Part shown: in pieces, positions 1-14,500 of the stretch
How the letters are laid out: each line of letters opens with the position of its first letter
How positions within the stretch are numbered: position 1 is the stretch's first letter
Assembly (NCBI GenBank): GCA_963921795.1
Contig: OY997650.1
Span: 17,776,862 to 17,840,861 of the forward strand
DNA: 64,000 bases
Direction: 5' to 3'
From: Nannobrachium achirus
Lineage: Eukaryota; Chordata; Actinopteri; Myctophiformes; Myctophidae
Made by a program: the position numbers and the translations under genes
Notes under the pieces: model-generated
Database searches by the model: none
The model's input: the letters and a program-made list of their open reading frames with translations, nothing else
What the model was told of the DNA's origin: nothing

Positions 1-847
1 TAAACATATTGTTCAATCTGAGAGAAAAATACAATTACGAGTGGATGTGAATTTCGTGTTTAACACAGGAGCAGTGGGAGGGGTGTTAGCAAATGATTGA
101 TAAAGAGCTGCGTGAAGTTCAAAACACAGTCATTAAGTGCCAGTGGTTGTGTTCTCAGGCGTGCGCTCGAGGTGTTCAGACAAAGAAGGTTTCACTGGGG
201 GTGGGGGAGAGGGGCAAAGTGTTTGACCCAGCACTTGAGGAAACAGCCGACACTTTGACTACAGTAACTGTCAGCGGAAAGCCTTTCTCTGGGTCATTAG
301 GATTGCTGAATGCTCATTTGATCCTGAGCACCAAGGAGCCTGCAGAGGTTGAGATCAAAGCGTTTTCCTGGAACCCATCCCCCTCTCCGCCTCTGGGCTT
401 CACGCTCCACTGACTGCACGTATAGCACAGGGTCGATGGAGACAGCTAGGGGCTTTGCTGTGAACAACAGCCGAGCAGAGCCCAGACAGCACAGTTTCCT
501 CAAAAGAAAAACACACCATTTGAAATGGGTCTCGAGATAGTCAAGCTCTCAGCTTAACTTCATGTCCGAACCTTGGCTGACTGACCCGAAATAAGAGACT
601 CAAGGTTTTCGACTAGCTGCACTGCCGGGTATGAAGATTCTACGTGAGATTTACAAAACATCTATTGGGAACATGATGTTGTGTTTTGGTGAAATGTTCT
701 GAGAGAAAGAACCAAAAAAGGGTCAATACTTTTGGAGGAATTGTCTGCATCCAGCACCATCTGAAAAGAATCTGGGGCCAACAGGAGACCAACTTCAACA
801 AGCAATGGACGGCTATCGGTCTTGTCCTGCGGCTGCCTGTTCTTGGT

Positions 848-938
<91 letters not shown>

Positions 939-2283
939 AGAGAGAAGGATTTTTTTTTCAAAGATGTTTTCTTTGATGCTCCTCATTTTCTATTGTATAA
1001 TCTGTCCTCAGCAGGCGTGCTTTCTCCTGTGTCTCACAGCATGCAATCCAAAAACCATTAGATGTGGCTTTGAAACCCTATAATGCATGACATTCCACCT
1101 GGTCATGTCACCTGGTTTTATCTTAAAGCAATTGCACAATGACATATTTTTACATACGACAGATCAAAAGTACTCACAATGAATTTCAAATATATTGTAA
1201 TGCACCAGTAGCAGTCACAAAAGCATACGCTGTTTAACTCTTATTGTGCCTATCCCGAACTAGTTCGGGATAGTTTGGACCTTATTAACGTTCGGGGTGC
1301 CAATCCCGAACTAGTTCGTCTTTTTTTTTTTCGAGCCGGGCCGCCGGCCGTCATCTGTTTACACGGCCCGCGAGAGCGTTGCGCCGCCGATATTTGCCAT
1401 CCACTCCAATGCAATCCAGGATCTTTAGAGCTCATTTTCTCTGTTCCATGCATATCCATGAGGTGTGCAAGGTTTAATCACGGCTAAATCGCCGAAAATA
1501 GGGCTTCTAAAATGCTTGGTAGCCAATAGCTAACTTCAAGCTAACTTCATCCTGTTCCTGTTCATGCACAAAGGAAAGTGTTCAGGCGCGTCATGGCTGC
1601 GCACGGCTTGTGCATATACAGCGTATGTCTATGGTGGATTCTATGGCCATTGGGCGCCCTCTAGTGGTGATTCTGGGCACTGAAAGGGTTAAGAATCTGC
1701 AACCTGCATTGATCTAAGTTGTTTGAGTTGAGCGGCCCAATCCTTTGGACTATCAATGTACAGAGTTGCTGCCTTGTGATTGGCTGATTCAGCGTTAAGG
1801 AGCCGTTGGACAAGTGTACCTAAAAAGTGAGAATTTTCATGTTTTCATTTGTGAAAGCAATTCACCAGCCGTCAAATTCTTCATATCTGAACACACATTA
1901 CTTACTGGCAAATGGTTCATTTACAACACCATTGTGCATTTACTGTATATATGCAATACAATGATTGTGCTTGTGTGACAGAGAACCTGTTGCAGAAGCA
2001 TGGCTGCCTTGTCCTCAGTCCTGGAAGTGGCCTGGTAGAGGCTCCCCCTGAGCTGCAGGAGGTGGACTGCTGTGGAAAGATGTTCTCGCCACGTCCCGTC
2101 ATCCAATAGCAAGGCTTTGTGAAGGTGCGACCACGCCGCATCAAACCGTCCCTCCTCCTCCTCCTCAATCACTGCCAGCTCAGAGTGAACCTGACAGCGG
2201 GTGTCCAGCAACATACTGTGGAAAGAATGCACATACGCATGCAGGCACGCATGCATGCAGGCACACACACACACATACACAGC

Positions 2284-2344
<61 letters not shown>

Positions 2345-3712
2345 CACACACATACAATATGAAAATGAAACGCAAACTGGAAAAAAACTAAATGAATACA
2401 AGCCAGAAGCATACATTTAACACATTTTAATAGTACATGCACATCACTGACAGAAAAAACTAATCTCCCTTACCCCCCGGCTCCACCGAGCGCGTCGAGC
2501 GTCGCGTCAACGTCAACGTTGGGAACGCTCCCGTTTTAATCAATGAAGGGAGCTCCACTGCCGACGGTAACGTCAACGTCGGACGCTCCGGTGCCGGCGT
2601 CCAAACTAAAAAATTGCCCCGGTTCAATTTTTTGACGGCGTCCACAACGTCCAGTCATGTATAAATTATGATTAAATGTAATTGCATTGCATATTAAATG
2701 TATATATACCGTACATGCCTTTCTGCTGTTGGATATCCATTCACGTCATTCACAAGGGTGACTAGATGTCCCAAAATTCCTCGCATATTTTTTTATGTAA
2801 TTACAGTGGTCTTCCCACTTGATATAGGCTAATCACAAGTTCACAACAGGCAACAACTTTCTCAATTCTTCCTCCTAAAAACAGGCCAGCAGTGAGTGAC
2901 TGAGTCTGATTTTAGGCTATACATTATCGTGGCTGCGCTGGACTGGTGTACCGAAAATAGCCAATCTACAAGCTCAGACACAGTCACAACAGCATGATGA
3001 CAGATTCATGCACTCGACATGTTGTGAGCTTGTATATCTGCTATTTTTTTCCGGCACTTTACACAGCATAAATTATTATAATTAGGCATATATAACACTA
3101 CAGTTGATAATGCGAATATCCTATGATCTTTGATTGAAATATCAACACATTCACGTTCAGTGGAGCAAGTCGGACGGCAACGTGTCTGCGTCAATGACGC
3201 CGTCAAGACGCAGAGCAACGCGACGCAGCCAGTGGAGCCCTGGGGTTACACGGGTAGATGCACAAGTGCATGCACAATGGCACTCACAACCTAGCCTCGT
3301 AAACCTCCTCCTGCTGGAGTGATATTCTATTTGCTCACTAGGAAGAGACTGGTTTACGAGGCTACTCACAACCATCATTGCATCACTGTCACCTCTGCGT
3401 GTTCTCCAGCACTTGGGCCACTCTGAGGAGCTCGGCCTTGATGTTCCTCCGTAAGTTGGGCTGCAGGAGGGGCAGGCAGGCCCTCCACTGGGAGGCACAC
3501 ACTGCCTGCATAGAGCCAGGGTCGCCCTCTCTCTCCGCGCTCTGTAGACACTGATCCAGTTTGCGTATCTCCTTCAAGCGCTCCTTCCAATGACAAATAC
3601 AGACAGACAGACAGGCTAGGCGATATCTCTCCAGTAGCAATGAGTTTTGCAACGCTTAGGGGATACTGTACAAGACCAAGCAGAGATTGTTCCATGATAT
3701 TGATTTGATACA

Positions 3713-3800
<88 letters not shown>

Positions 3801-3829
3801 TGTGCATGCGTGCATGCGTGTGTTTTCCT

Positions 3830-3869
<40 letters not shown>

Positions 3870-6800
3870 ATTCAAGCTAGTGTACATTACAAACTAGAAG
3901 CAGTGCTCTTCCGAGCACAGGTCTCCACCAGGTAAGGTTGGTCCTGGTGGCGGTAAATGTGAAAAGGGTGCCATGTCTTCTTTGGCCTTTAATAGCAATG
4001 TGACCCTGCATGACTTGAGGCATTTTGTTCCAAAAATGTGTTTGGAAAAAGTCAACCTGCTGGTGGCGCTATAACAGGCCAATGTGAAAAGGGTGGCATT
4101 TGTTCCTTGACCTAGTGGGAATGTACGTGCAGAATTTCTCTGTAATCACAAGCTGCGTTCATTATTTAAGTGATTTTGTTCAAAATGGACCAATCCTGCA
4201 AACTTTGGAAGCCAATGTTAGCCAATTAGGATGGAATATGAAATATCGGACAGATCTGTCTTGATCACATGACTATAGAGATACTGTGTACTGATTTGCA
4301 TGATTTTTGGATAAAATCTCAAGGAATAATAGGAAAAAATGTGTTTTACATAAGTCGTATAAAAGGCAGATATGAAAAAAGCAGGGCAAAGGTTTTTCCT
4401 TGGCCTCTAGGGAGTGCACATACAAAGTTGTACACTGATCAGTGGAGTTATAGATAAAAACACGAATCGGCCTGTTATAGCACCACCATGAGGCCGATTT
4501 GAAAACATTTAAGTGGCATTTATTCCTGTGCCTATTGGGAATGTGCATGCACAATTTTACCAAAATCGCATACTGCGTTCATGATTTCAGGCATTTTATT
4601 CAAAAATGACCAATCCTGCTAACTTTGGAAGCCAGTTTTAGCCAATCAGGATGGAATATGGAAAATCGGACAGATCCATGTCGATCACATGACTGTAGAG
4701 ACAATGTCTACCGATTTGCGTGATTTTTGAGTACGGGCAATAGTTAGTTTTGAAAAAAACGGCCTCCTGGTGGCGCTAGAACAGGCCCATCTGAAAAATG
4801 TGGGGCAGAGGTTCTGAATTGGTATCCAGGGAGTGTGTGTGCACAGTTTGGCAGCGACCGGGCCAACGGCGCCGGAGATTAGCTGGTAACGGACGGACGG
4901 ACGGACGGACGGACGCACACACGGACGGACGGACGCACAGACGGGCGGAAGGGAAAACATACTCTCCCCCATGCCTTCGGCTGGTGGAGACAATTAACAA
5001 GTTCTGCAGTTAACAAGAGATTTACCATGGTAATCAATCAAGTATGATAGGTATTTTTAGCACTAGTGGAATGTATCGTTGGCCAATTAGCTTGCCAGCA
5101 TTCTACATTTTAATTAGATGAGATTTTAAAAAAAGAGTTCAGGGCATTCATTAACATGCTTTGGAGACAAACACATGGACATGTCATGATGGAGCACCTC
5201 CACACAGGCTTTGGAGTAGTCATTCATCTTCCCCTCTTTACTCAGAAGACAGAGTTCACACTGGACACACTCCATCATTATGCGCTGGCCAGCAGTCTGC
5301 AAAGACAAGTTCTCGTTGTGATTTCAGGAGGCTGGGTCCAAGGAATTATCACAGTGCACTTTTCATCTACAGTAGCCCATTGTTGTTGTCAGGTGGAAAC
5401 CTTGTATGTCCAAAACCGTATTGTTTTGTATTTATCATTTAAAAAAAGATTTAAACAATGAAAATAGCCGATCTACAAGCACACACGCCTTGCACCGTGG
5501 GGCGTTGTGTGCTTGCAGATCTGCTATTTTCACTAGATTTGTGCGACACTCTTGTATGATGAAGCAGGGCTTTACTTTACGAAAAACCTACAAATTTGGA
5601 ACTTGGAGATACAAGGTTTCTGCCCGACAGTGACGATATGCATGAAAGGGGCGTTGTGATTAAAACTACATTCACCCTGGCATCCCTATTTTGGGCATGT
5701 CATTATAGGAAAGATTATTTCAAGACACGTCGTGAGCTATTTTCACCGCACGACACCGGTGTACGACAAAGTATAGAACGGGCTTAAGTGGTTAAGATCC
5801 GTCAGCAGACAAGAAGCATGTAAATGTGCCCATTTCAACCAAATCTGTTTTAAATGGCGGAGATTAATGGAGAAAAGTGGCAAGCCCTCGTGGGAACACT
5901 CAGCTGTTTTATCGCATCTCTTGTCATGTGCTCCCCCACGGAGCGTGGGCGTCAAATTGTGTGTATTCATTTGCATAAATTCATCATATGTGACGGTGCA
6001 CGCAGGCTTAAATACATGCTAACACAGTGGGTCCTGTGTGATTATCGGTCACTCACGGCGTCCTCTGCAGACTTCAGCTCTTTCAAACAGTCAGCAGCCG
6101 TCTCCGGATGCCTCAGCTGCAAGGACAGCAGAGACAGCTCTAACAGCAAGGCCACTCTGCAAACCCAAGATAAAATAGGGTTTATGCAACCCACATCACT
6201 ACTGTACCATGCTGCCATACAGTAATCCCATGGGATAGCCATATGGGGATTTATTATAGTTGGAGTTCAGGGTGCGATGGTAGAGATCAGACTGGGAGGA
6301 AGGAGGGGAATCGTGGCTTTACTGTTGGAGAGGACATGTGATGGGAAAGCAGGGGGTCACCTGTCCACTGGAGGGATGGGGGTGCTCTGAGGGGGAGCAG
6401 GGCCTGCTGTGCATTCCACCAGGAGATCAAATATTTCTTTGAGCTTGGCTGCAGTGTCCTCCTCCTCCTTCTTCTTCAGCTTATCCTTGTTGCTTTCGTC
6501 CGTGTTGCTGTTGACATCGGGTAGAAACGCCAACATGTGTTTATGCACGAGTGCGCTAACGCGCACACACATACAGTACAGTACGCGCACCCATACAAAA
6601 GCATTAATCACTGAATAAACCCCAGGCAGGCATAATGGCCTACGTAATGCTGATGATGGTGGGGTCGAAGTGAGTCATGCTATGCCTACAGCTTGAGCTC
6701 GTGAGCCATAAGGCGCTCTGACACGTCCAGCACACGCCCGCAGAGAGGGGCGGGGGGCAGGGGTGCGGGTTTTGTCCACCTCTTTTAAAACCCATTTAGG

Positions 6801-8421
6801 CCTAGAATGATTGAATGCTTTAACCAGTGAAAAATAGGCAGATATACAAGCTCGAGCGTGTAGATCTGCTATTTTTGGAAAAAGTCGTGAAAATGTGTGC
6901 AAATCTTTGAATATATGTATTTTCAAAGCGAACGTTTGTAACTCAAATTTTGCTTCTGGGTGGTCCCAGGAACTAAATATTTTGAGATGGGGATCCGTGG
7001 CCAAATAAATATCATTTTGGGGGTCCTTCACATGAAAAGGTTTGAGAACCACTGACATAGTAGTCTCTCAAGAACAGACTAACTGAGCTCCAGTTGAAGT
7101 GAAAAGGACCTTTTCTTTGACGATGGCTGGCCAGATTGCTGACATAGAAACATAGGTTTTTCAAAAAACCTTAGAAGGATTCAAAAGACACTTATAGAAT
7201 CGGGTCAAAATTCTAATTTTCACAATTTTTCAAAAATAGCAGATCTACAAGCTCGCAGCACGGCACTCGGTGCTGTGCAGTGAGCTTGTATATCTGCTGT
7301 TTTTCAATAGCTAAAGCATAAAATAATGATACACAATAATGTGTACCCGTTTTAAATGGGTTAACCACCATAAGCCACGCTTAACTCATAATGTAACTGC
7401 CCAGGCAGTATGACCGCCCCAATGACCCAAGTCCGGTAGTCCCAGTGGGCCCGAGTTGGCTTTAGAGAGCAAAAGCTTTAGGAGCAGAGAAAACAATAAC
7501 ACACCACCGTTAATCCTATCACCTCGCAGGGCATGGCAAGCTGTGAAAAATACATTTTCATGGGTTTCAGAAAGCATTTGTGTGTGCCTTAATGCTCATT
7601 ATGGAGCGGCATTTGTGACCTTGTTAACTCAATTGGTATCCGGATTAGGAGGGATGCATTAACAAACCACAAACAGCAACAATTTTAGAACAATTGTGCC
7701 ACGAACAATTTCACAAAATGCTTTTTCAAAGTTTGATTGTTTTTAAAAACAGTTTATGTCTGTTGAGGATAAATAAGACAGGCCTTCATCATTATAGTGT
7801 GTGGAAATAATGCTTTCTGACAAAAGAATATTAAAAAATAAGCAATCTCACAGCAAAAAAAAAAGAAAGAAAACATTAATGCATTCAAAACAAATTACAA
7901 TAACAAAAAAGGTCACTTACTCTTTAAGTTGCTGTATTTTGTAAATAACGGTACACTGCTGGTTAATTTCATGGCGGTCATTTTCAAACAGCTTGTGTTG
8001 AACCTAGAGAGAGAGAAGAGTGATGTTGTAAATGAGTCACCCACAAAAATCTAGATCTACAGAACATGGAACAAAAAATGGAGGATGTTTACCAGAAGGG
8101 TAAATATTTTGGGATACAGATGAAGGAGATGATTCAACTTGATGAAATCTTCTGTAACTTTGGCAAAACTGCAAGCATCCTTCGTGTTCCCAGAGTCCAC
8201 AAGGCACTCAACCAAGAGTCTGCAAAGAGATGGAAGGAACGTGGAAGAGCAGAATGTCATGTGACTGAGACTTGTAAAAACAACAACAACAACAACAACA
8301 ACACCAACAACCAAGGACAGGTTTTATCATGTTTAAAATGGAGTTTGAATTTACAAGGGTTTTGTATAAGAAGGGCTGATAAAATGTATTTCAAATATAT
8401 CTAAACTATTAATCGAACAAA

Positions 8422-8489
<68 letters not shown>

Positions 8490-11468
8490 CGGAACCCGCA
8501 TGCTGACATCACTGATACTAAACAGTGCCCAAATAAATGACATCACTGATACCGCGGCCTGTATACTGCGCATGCGTCACCGCCATGGTAACAGCCGCAT
8601 GCTGAAACAGTGCCCAAATTTGCAGATGAGTGACTGACCTCACTGATACGTCTGGGTTCTCCAACATAACTTCTGAGACTCTTTCATTCAATCCCTCATA
8701 TACTGTGCACACCCTCCCGGGCAAGGTCTAGTAAATACTGAATAAATCAACTTAAAAACTGTCCCGGGTGTTCCCAAAAGCCTGAGTAGACGATAAAATG
8801 ACCAAACTTTTTTTTATGAAAGTGAAATATCCCTTTAACACTAAAGGCTGTCTATACTGTCTCCGACCACCAAACCTTTCGGCGGAAAGGTCCCGTTCTA
8901 TGGAAGCAAATACTGTACAGTATATGACAAAATTCAAATGAAATGGCGAATGCGAAAATTAAATTGAAATAACAGACTTTGCTTCCATACGGTTCAACAA
9001 CAAAATGACGTCACTTTACAAAAAAAAGCATTACCCCGAAATAGAGAAAGCTGCACGTCCGAAAGTCGAAAAGTTTGGTGGACGGAGACAGTATGGACAG
9101 CCCTTTAGGATTGTACTGTGCACTTGACGCTGATGCGAGGTGATTGATTGGTAGTGAGTGAAAGACAGGCAGCACTTGCATCATGAGCTGAGCCCTCCAG
9201 TCGAGGTCTTGCTCTGCTACCTCTTCCAGGGCTCTGACCACCTGTGTGAGGGAGGGCACAAGGTGTGCACGTAGACCCGGATGGAGGAGAGGCCGCGCTG
9301 CCTTGAAGTAAAGCACTGAGGCGTTGAAGACCACAAAATTATATCTGGTAAAAATAAATACATAAACAAGTAAACATAATGGAACAAGACATGAGTCTAA
9401 TTACAGCATGGAATCCCTGTAAACAAGAACATTAGCTATCTGTATCAATTGATACAATATGTTTGCAGCAGTGCAGGTAAGAAGATGAAGCTTTTACATG
9501 CATACATTAACAACTATGATACAACAATCTCTCTTCGCTAGTTTCACTTTATCATTTCCTGGTCTGTTTCTGTCTCATGATATTATTTAGTTGTAGCGTG
9601 AGCTGTGACTTGACTGGTAAGAAAGCAAACAACTAGATAACAATAGCAGTGAAAGGAGTCCATCCAATTATTGATATGGCTGCATATCATATATATGAGC
9701 TACCCAATGTCTTGGTACATCTCAATTAGTCTCTCGATTACAGACTTCCGCAAAAGAGCGACCGAACTTATCCTTGACGCCAGATTGCATCTCAATTAAC
9801 CCAACCAATTTATCCCAAGTGTCAACTTTGGATGGAAACCTCAAACCTGTCTGAGTTGCAAATGAGCATTGCAAATCTATTAACCACAACTCAATGAGCC
9901 ACAGGGGAATCAATCCGCTGCATAGCACATTTCCATATGAGAAATAAAATATTTATAGAATCTATATATTCTAGCCAGTTTGAGAGGAAGAAAGAAAGAA
10001 AAAAGCGGTGGAGGGAGGGCAGCCTGTTTGCATATTGCTAATTTATTCACCAGAGAGTGTGCTGTGCATTAGTCTGGACTACATGTGTTAGATAGATATG
10101 TATTCCCTTTGCTGTTAGCCTAATTGGGAGCATTCACTCAGCATCTCAGAGACATATTATGGGTTCATTAGGTGAAGCATTCAGAGCCTTTGTCTCAAGA
10201 CACAAGATTATGTTTGATGGTTCTTATTACATCTTTGTGTTCCCCATTTCATCCCATGAGATTGTTCAACTATTTAAATCTCCAAAGCCTGGAATAGAAG
10301 AAAAGAAAAGATTGTTTAATTAGTAGGCCTATATAGACATTTCTGTATCGGTTCGCAGCAGTGTGTACAGCGACTGGAATGAGGATCAGCATCTCTAAAT
10401 CTGAGGCCATGGTTCTCAGCAGGAAACTGATGGATTGTGCAGTCCAAGTAGGGAATGAGGCTTTACTCCAGGTGAAGGAGTTTACGAATGAGAGAAAGGG
10501 AAAGACGGAGAAGGAGATCAGCCGGAGAATCGGAGCAGCAGGAGCTGTTTTGCAGTCGCTAAATCGCACTGTTGTGAAGAAAAAAAGAGTTGAGCTGGAA
10601 GGCAAAGCTCTCTGTCTACCGAGCAATCTTCGTTCCTACTCTCACCTATGGTCATGAAGTGTGGGTCATGACCGAAAGTATAAGGTCGCGGGTGCAAGCG
10701 GCCGAAATGGGTTTCCTCAGACGGGTGGCTGGTATCTCTCTGAGAGATAGGGTGAGAAGTTCAGTTACCCGAGAGAGGGTTAGGGTTAGGGTTGGAGTAG
10801 AACCGCTGCTCCTACACTTGGAAAGGAGTCAGCCTAGGTGGTTCGGGCATCTAGTACAGATGCCCCCCGAGCGCCTTCCTAGGAGGGTCTGACTCCTCGA
10901 TGCACATCCCACTGGGCGGACACCCCGTGGCACTCCAAACTGGCTTGGGAACGCCTCGGAATACTCCCTGAGGGAGTGGAGGAAGTTGCCAGATTCCGGA
11001 TAATCGGTTGAAGATGGATGGATGGATGGATAAACATTTCAATAATACATAGTAAGCTTCTGTCAGTGATTTACTTCTTTCCTACTCAATGATGGTCTGA
11101 AGGCTGAAAGATGCATTAGTAATTTATTTCTTTTCACAATGGCTTGTTTTAATTTATGCTGGCTGGGCATAAAATTCATTCGTTCATTCATATCAAACAT
11201 ATAATTTTCCAAATGTCTGTCTGTCTGAGTGTCTGTCTGTCTGAGTGAGTGTCTGTCACAGCGTTTCTCCTCAGTGGCTGGAGCAATTGATCTGAAATCG
11301 CATCACCATTAGCATATGAACACACCTGACATAACTGTGAAGCCCGTTTGTCACTTTCACAAATCATATGCTGTATATTAGCATTTTTATGGTGTATCTA
11401 TATCTATTCTGCATCTAGCTTGAGGCATATCTATTCTGCATCTAGCATGAGGCAACATGTTTAACCAG

Positions 11469-11536
<68 letters not shown>

Positions 11537-14500
11537 GCGGGGGGTCGTTTGTCTTGCCCTGTTACAGATTTTGTCCAAAAATCATGCAGATCGGTACACA
11601 GTATCTCTGTAGCCATTAAACGAAACGGGTATTTCTTACATTGATGCCCCTACATATTATCATGCAAGCACCAGTTAAAGTTACTTTCCATCCCTCATAT
11701 ACTGTGTGCACAGTGCACATCCCATAACCCACACACTGCACATCATTTCGGAGCTCATATCTTTGAACGGGTAAGGGCTAGTTCATATAATTTACGTAGG
11801 AGCATGGCATTGTTAAAGTATGTATTTTACTATCAGTGGAGCGTTCATGAGGTGGTTGGCGGGAAGAGAAAGCATTGTTGAAATGAAACTCCACTCTCAG
11901 CAAATCAGTCTTTAATGTCCCAAAATATCTTGTGCATTATCACTGAAGTGGAAGAGCCATGAACATGACATCCTTCTCCTCCTTCCAGCCCTTTTCTCTT
12001 TTATAATCCCTTTCACTTAGTGGTATGTTGAAATATTAGTGCTCCTCCAGAGTCCTGACAGACAATGTGAAAGACGATACACAGATAAATTATTCAACTT
12101 CCCTGCCACTTTGAGGGGAAAGCAATTCCAAGCTAACTTCTGCCGAATTGCATACCTTGGCTTGTCCTTTGATATCTCAATCGCCTTCAGGAAACACAGT
12201 GCAGCCTTTTCAAAATCCTCCTGAGATGGGGAAAGGAAAGAACAAATCATCAAACAAGTACAGTCTACCATTCAATCTGTGCTGCCATTTAATAATTTAT
12301 TGAAGATAATCCTTTAACATGAGAGAATAGTAAATACATGACCATGAGGACAGATTAATGGGGGGGTATCAAAAACAGGTTTGACGGTCATTGTCAGAAA
12401 TCAAGTTTCTGCAGCTAACTAGGGGTGCAACATCAGCCCACGGTTTGGTTCGAACCTCGGTTTTTGGCTCATGGTTTCGGTTCGGTTTTGGTACAGTAAG
12501 AATTTTAAATGAAAAAAGAAAACTATTTGAAAATATTTCCAAAATGTTCAGTTTATTTTAAAGATGGGGTGCCATGATTTGTTTCGCCCCTAAAACATGA
12601 TAATCAGGTATTATGATTATACTAGGAGGAAGAAAAAAAAAAACTGTACAGAAAGAGACGATTTGCCATTCACTTTATGCATGGTCCCTTGTGCAAATTT
12701 TGCTGGCAATAAAAAGCCAATCGGAAAGGATGAAGCATCTGACTGATACATGTTTATCACATGAGTAGTACTGTAGGAGCGCTGTAGTAGCAACAAGTGT
12801 GTTTTGAAGAAAATGAAGGAAATGGAAAAAGTGGAAATGGGCATAGCCTACTGTCTATGTGGTGTCACATCATGAACCAAGGAATCCAGGGGGGAAAGAT
12901 TGATTCATTGTACAACCAAACATTGGTTGTATAGGCCAAAATATAAGGTGGCTCTGATAAAACACCACCATAAGGCCAAATTGAAGAAAATTGGTCTACT
13001 GGGACTATTGCACGCAAAGGTTGACCCCAATCGTTCCAGCTGTGTCTGAGATCATAATAATAATCAGCCTTTATTGTCCCAGAGGGATATTCAGTTTCAC
13101 AGTCTGTTCAACGACAAAAAACACATAAGAACAAAAATACAAACACAACTAGAAAAGTGTACACTTCAGAACAGAGGTCTCCCACAGGCTGGGTTGCCTA
13201 ATGCCTAGCCAGTGCCCGCAAACTGTGATCATAGCCACTTTGAATGGGATCTAAAAAAATTAACTCAAGCATCTTGATCACATGACCCCAGATGTATATA
13301 TATATATTGTCGTTGTCGGGTGGAAACCTTGTATGTTCAAAACTCTTCGTTGTATGTCCAACAACGCCTCGCACCGCGAGGCGTTGTGTGCTTGTAGATC
13401 TGCTGTTTTCACTACCTTTGTGCGACAGCCTTGTCTGATGAAGCAAGGCTTTACTTTGCGAAAAAACATACAAATTTGAAACTTGGAGATACAAGGTTTC
13501 TGCCGGACAGCGACGATAATATATATGATATTCATTCATATTTGATATAGCCTGTTTCTGGAGAAAATCGAATTAATTAAGTACACTTCCGGGACACTTC
13601 CGGGTTTGAAATCACTGTTCACTACAGTACTAGCCACGTTCAAGGGAAATGTAGTCGTTGGGTTTTGTTTGACTTGTTTCTAGCGTTTGCTGTGTTACTC
13701 TTTGGGTAATCTTTAGTCGATGCTTCATAGCCATATGAGTAAAATCACCAGGGTGGTTTGTTTATTTTTGGAACACAGTTCTTATATGGGGCGAACTATT
13801 AGATTCCCCAATGGGATATCAACACATTTTCTTTTTTATGTGAACCAAATAAGGCCATCTACCGGAAGTGACGTCAAACTTCTGTGGTCTATTTGAGTGA
13901 GTTTTCGTCTGTAGTAGTAGAGAGCCTGCACAATTGTAAAGTTTTTCACATTTCACTATTTTACTCAGAGATTATTTTACCTACTTATGTAATATTTTCA
14001 GGCAAAGGACCTACACATCTCTGCTATCATAAACCACTTAAGGTTGTACAAATGTAACACAGGTTGCGTCATGATCCAAGGAATCCAGGGAAAAAAGATG
14101 TTGATTGAACAACCTACTGTACCATTCAAGAGTACTGTAGGCCCACTGGGAGTTTTTGTGTTTGTGTGTAAAGTTTCCCGCTCATGTCGTAGAAAACTGT
14201 AGACACACAACTCCTGTTGGAGAGGTGTCCAATTGACTGTGCTTACCACACTCCCAGTGGTTGACTGGGACATCGTCAGCTGGCCCTCACAGAGGTAGGC
14301 TCGACACAAGAATTGATTAGCCGGTGGTTGGCCTTCAAAGTACATCTTCAGACATGCTGTGCTTATCTCACAGCATCCCAGCTGAAACACAAGCAACACA
14401 AACTCAATAGATAATACAACCCTCATTTCTAATCAGAGGCATCATTTCAGAAAAAAAAATAGAGGGTGGCAAAAGAGTGTCTTATGCTTGAAACCCACTA

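Noticed and set aside
498-503. Acceptor TTTTGAG|GAAAC for exon 14
   Set aside because: With the phase left by exon 13 this acceptor runs into a stop within about 20 codons. The acceptor at 458-459 does not.
662-961. Open frames made of Leu-Ser or Arg-Glu repeats
   Set aside because: They are translations of the (AG)n microsatellite. Only the part matching cfap46 exon 13 was kept.
9175-9179. GT donor CAA|GTGCTG for cfap46 exon 5
   Set aside because: It would join exon 6 out of phase and give an immediate stop. The GC donor four bases earlier in gene sense keeps the frame.
10779-10795. Interstitial telomere repeat (TTAGGG)
   Set aside because: Only two to three GGGTTA units inside a decayed LINE. 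Likewise 41658-41690 has irregular GTTAG units, too few and too broken for a telomeric tract.
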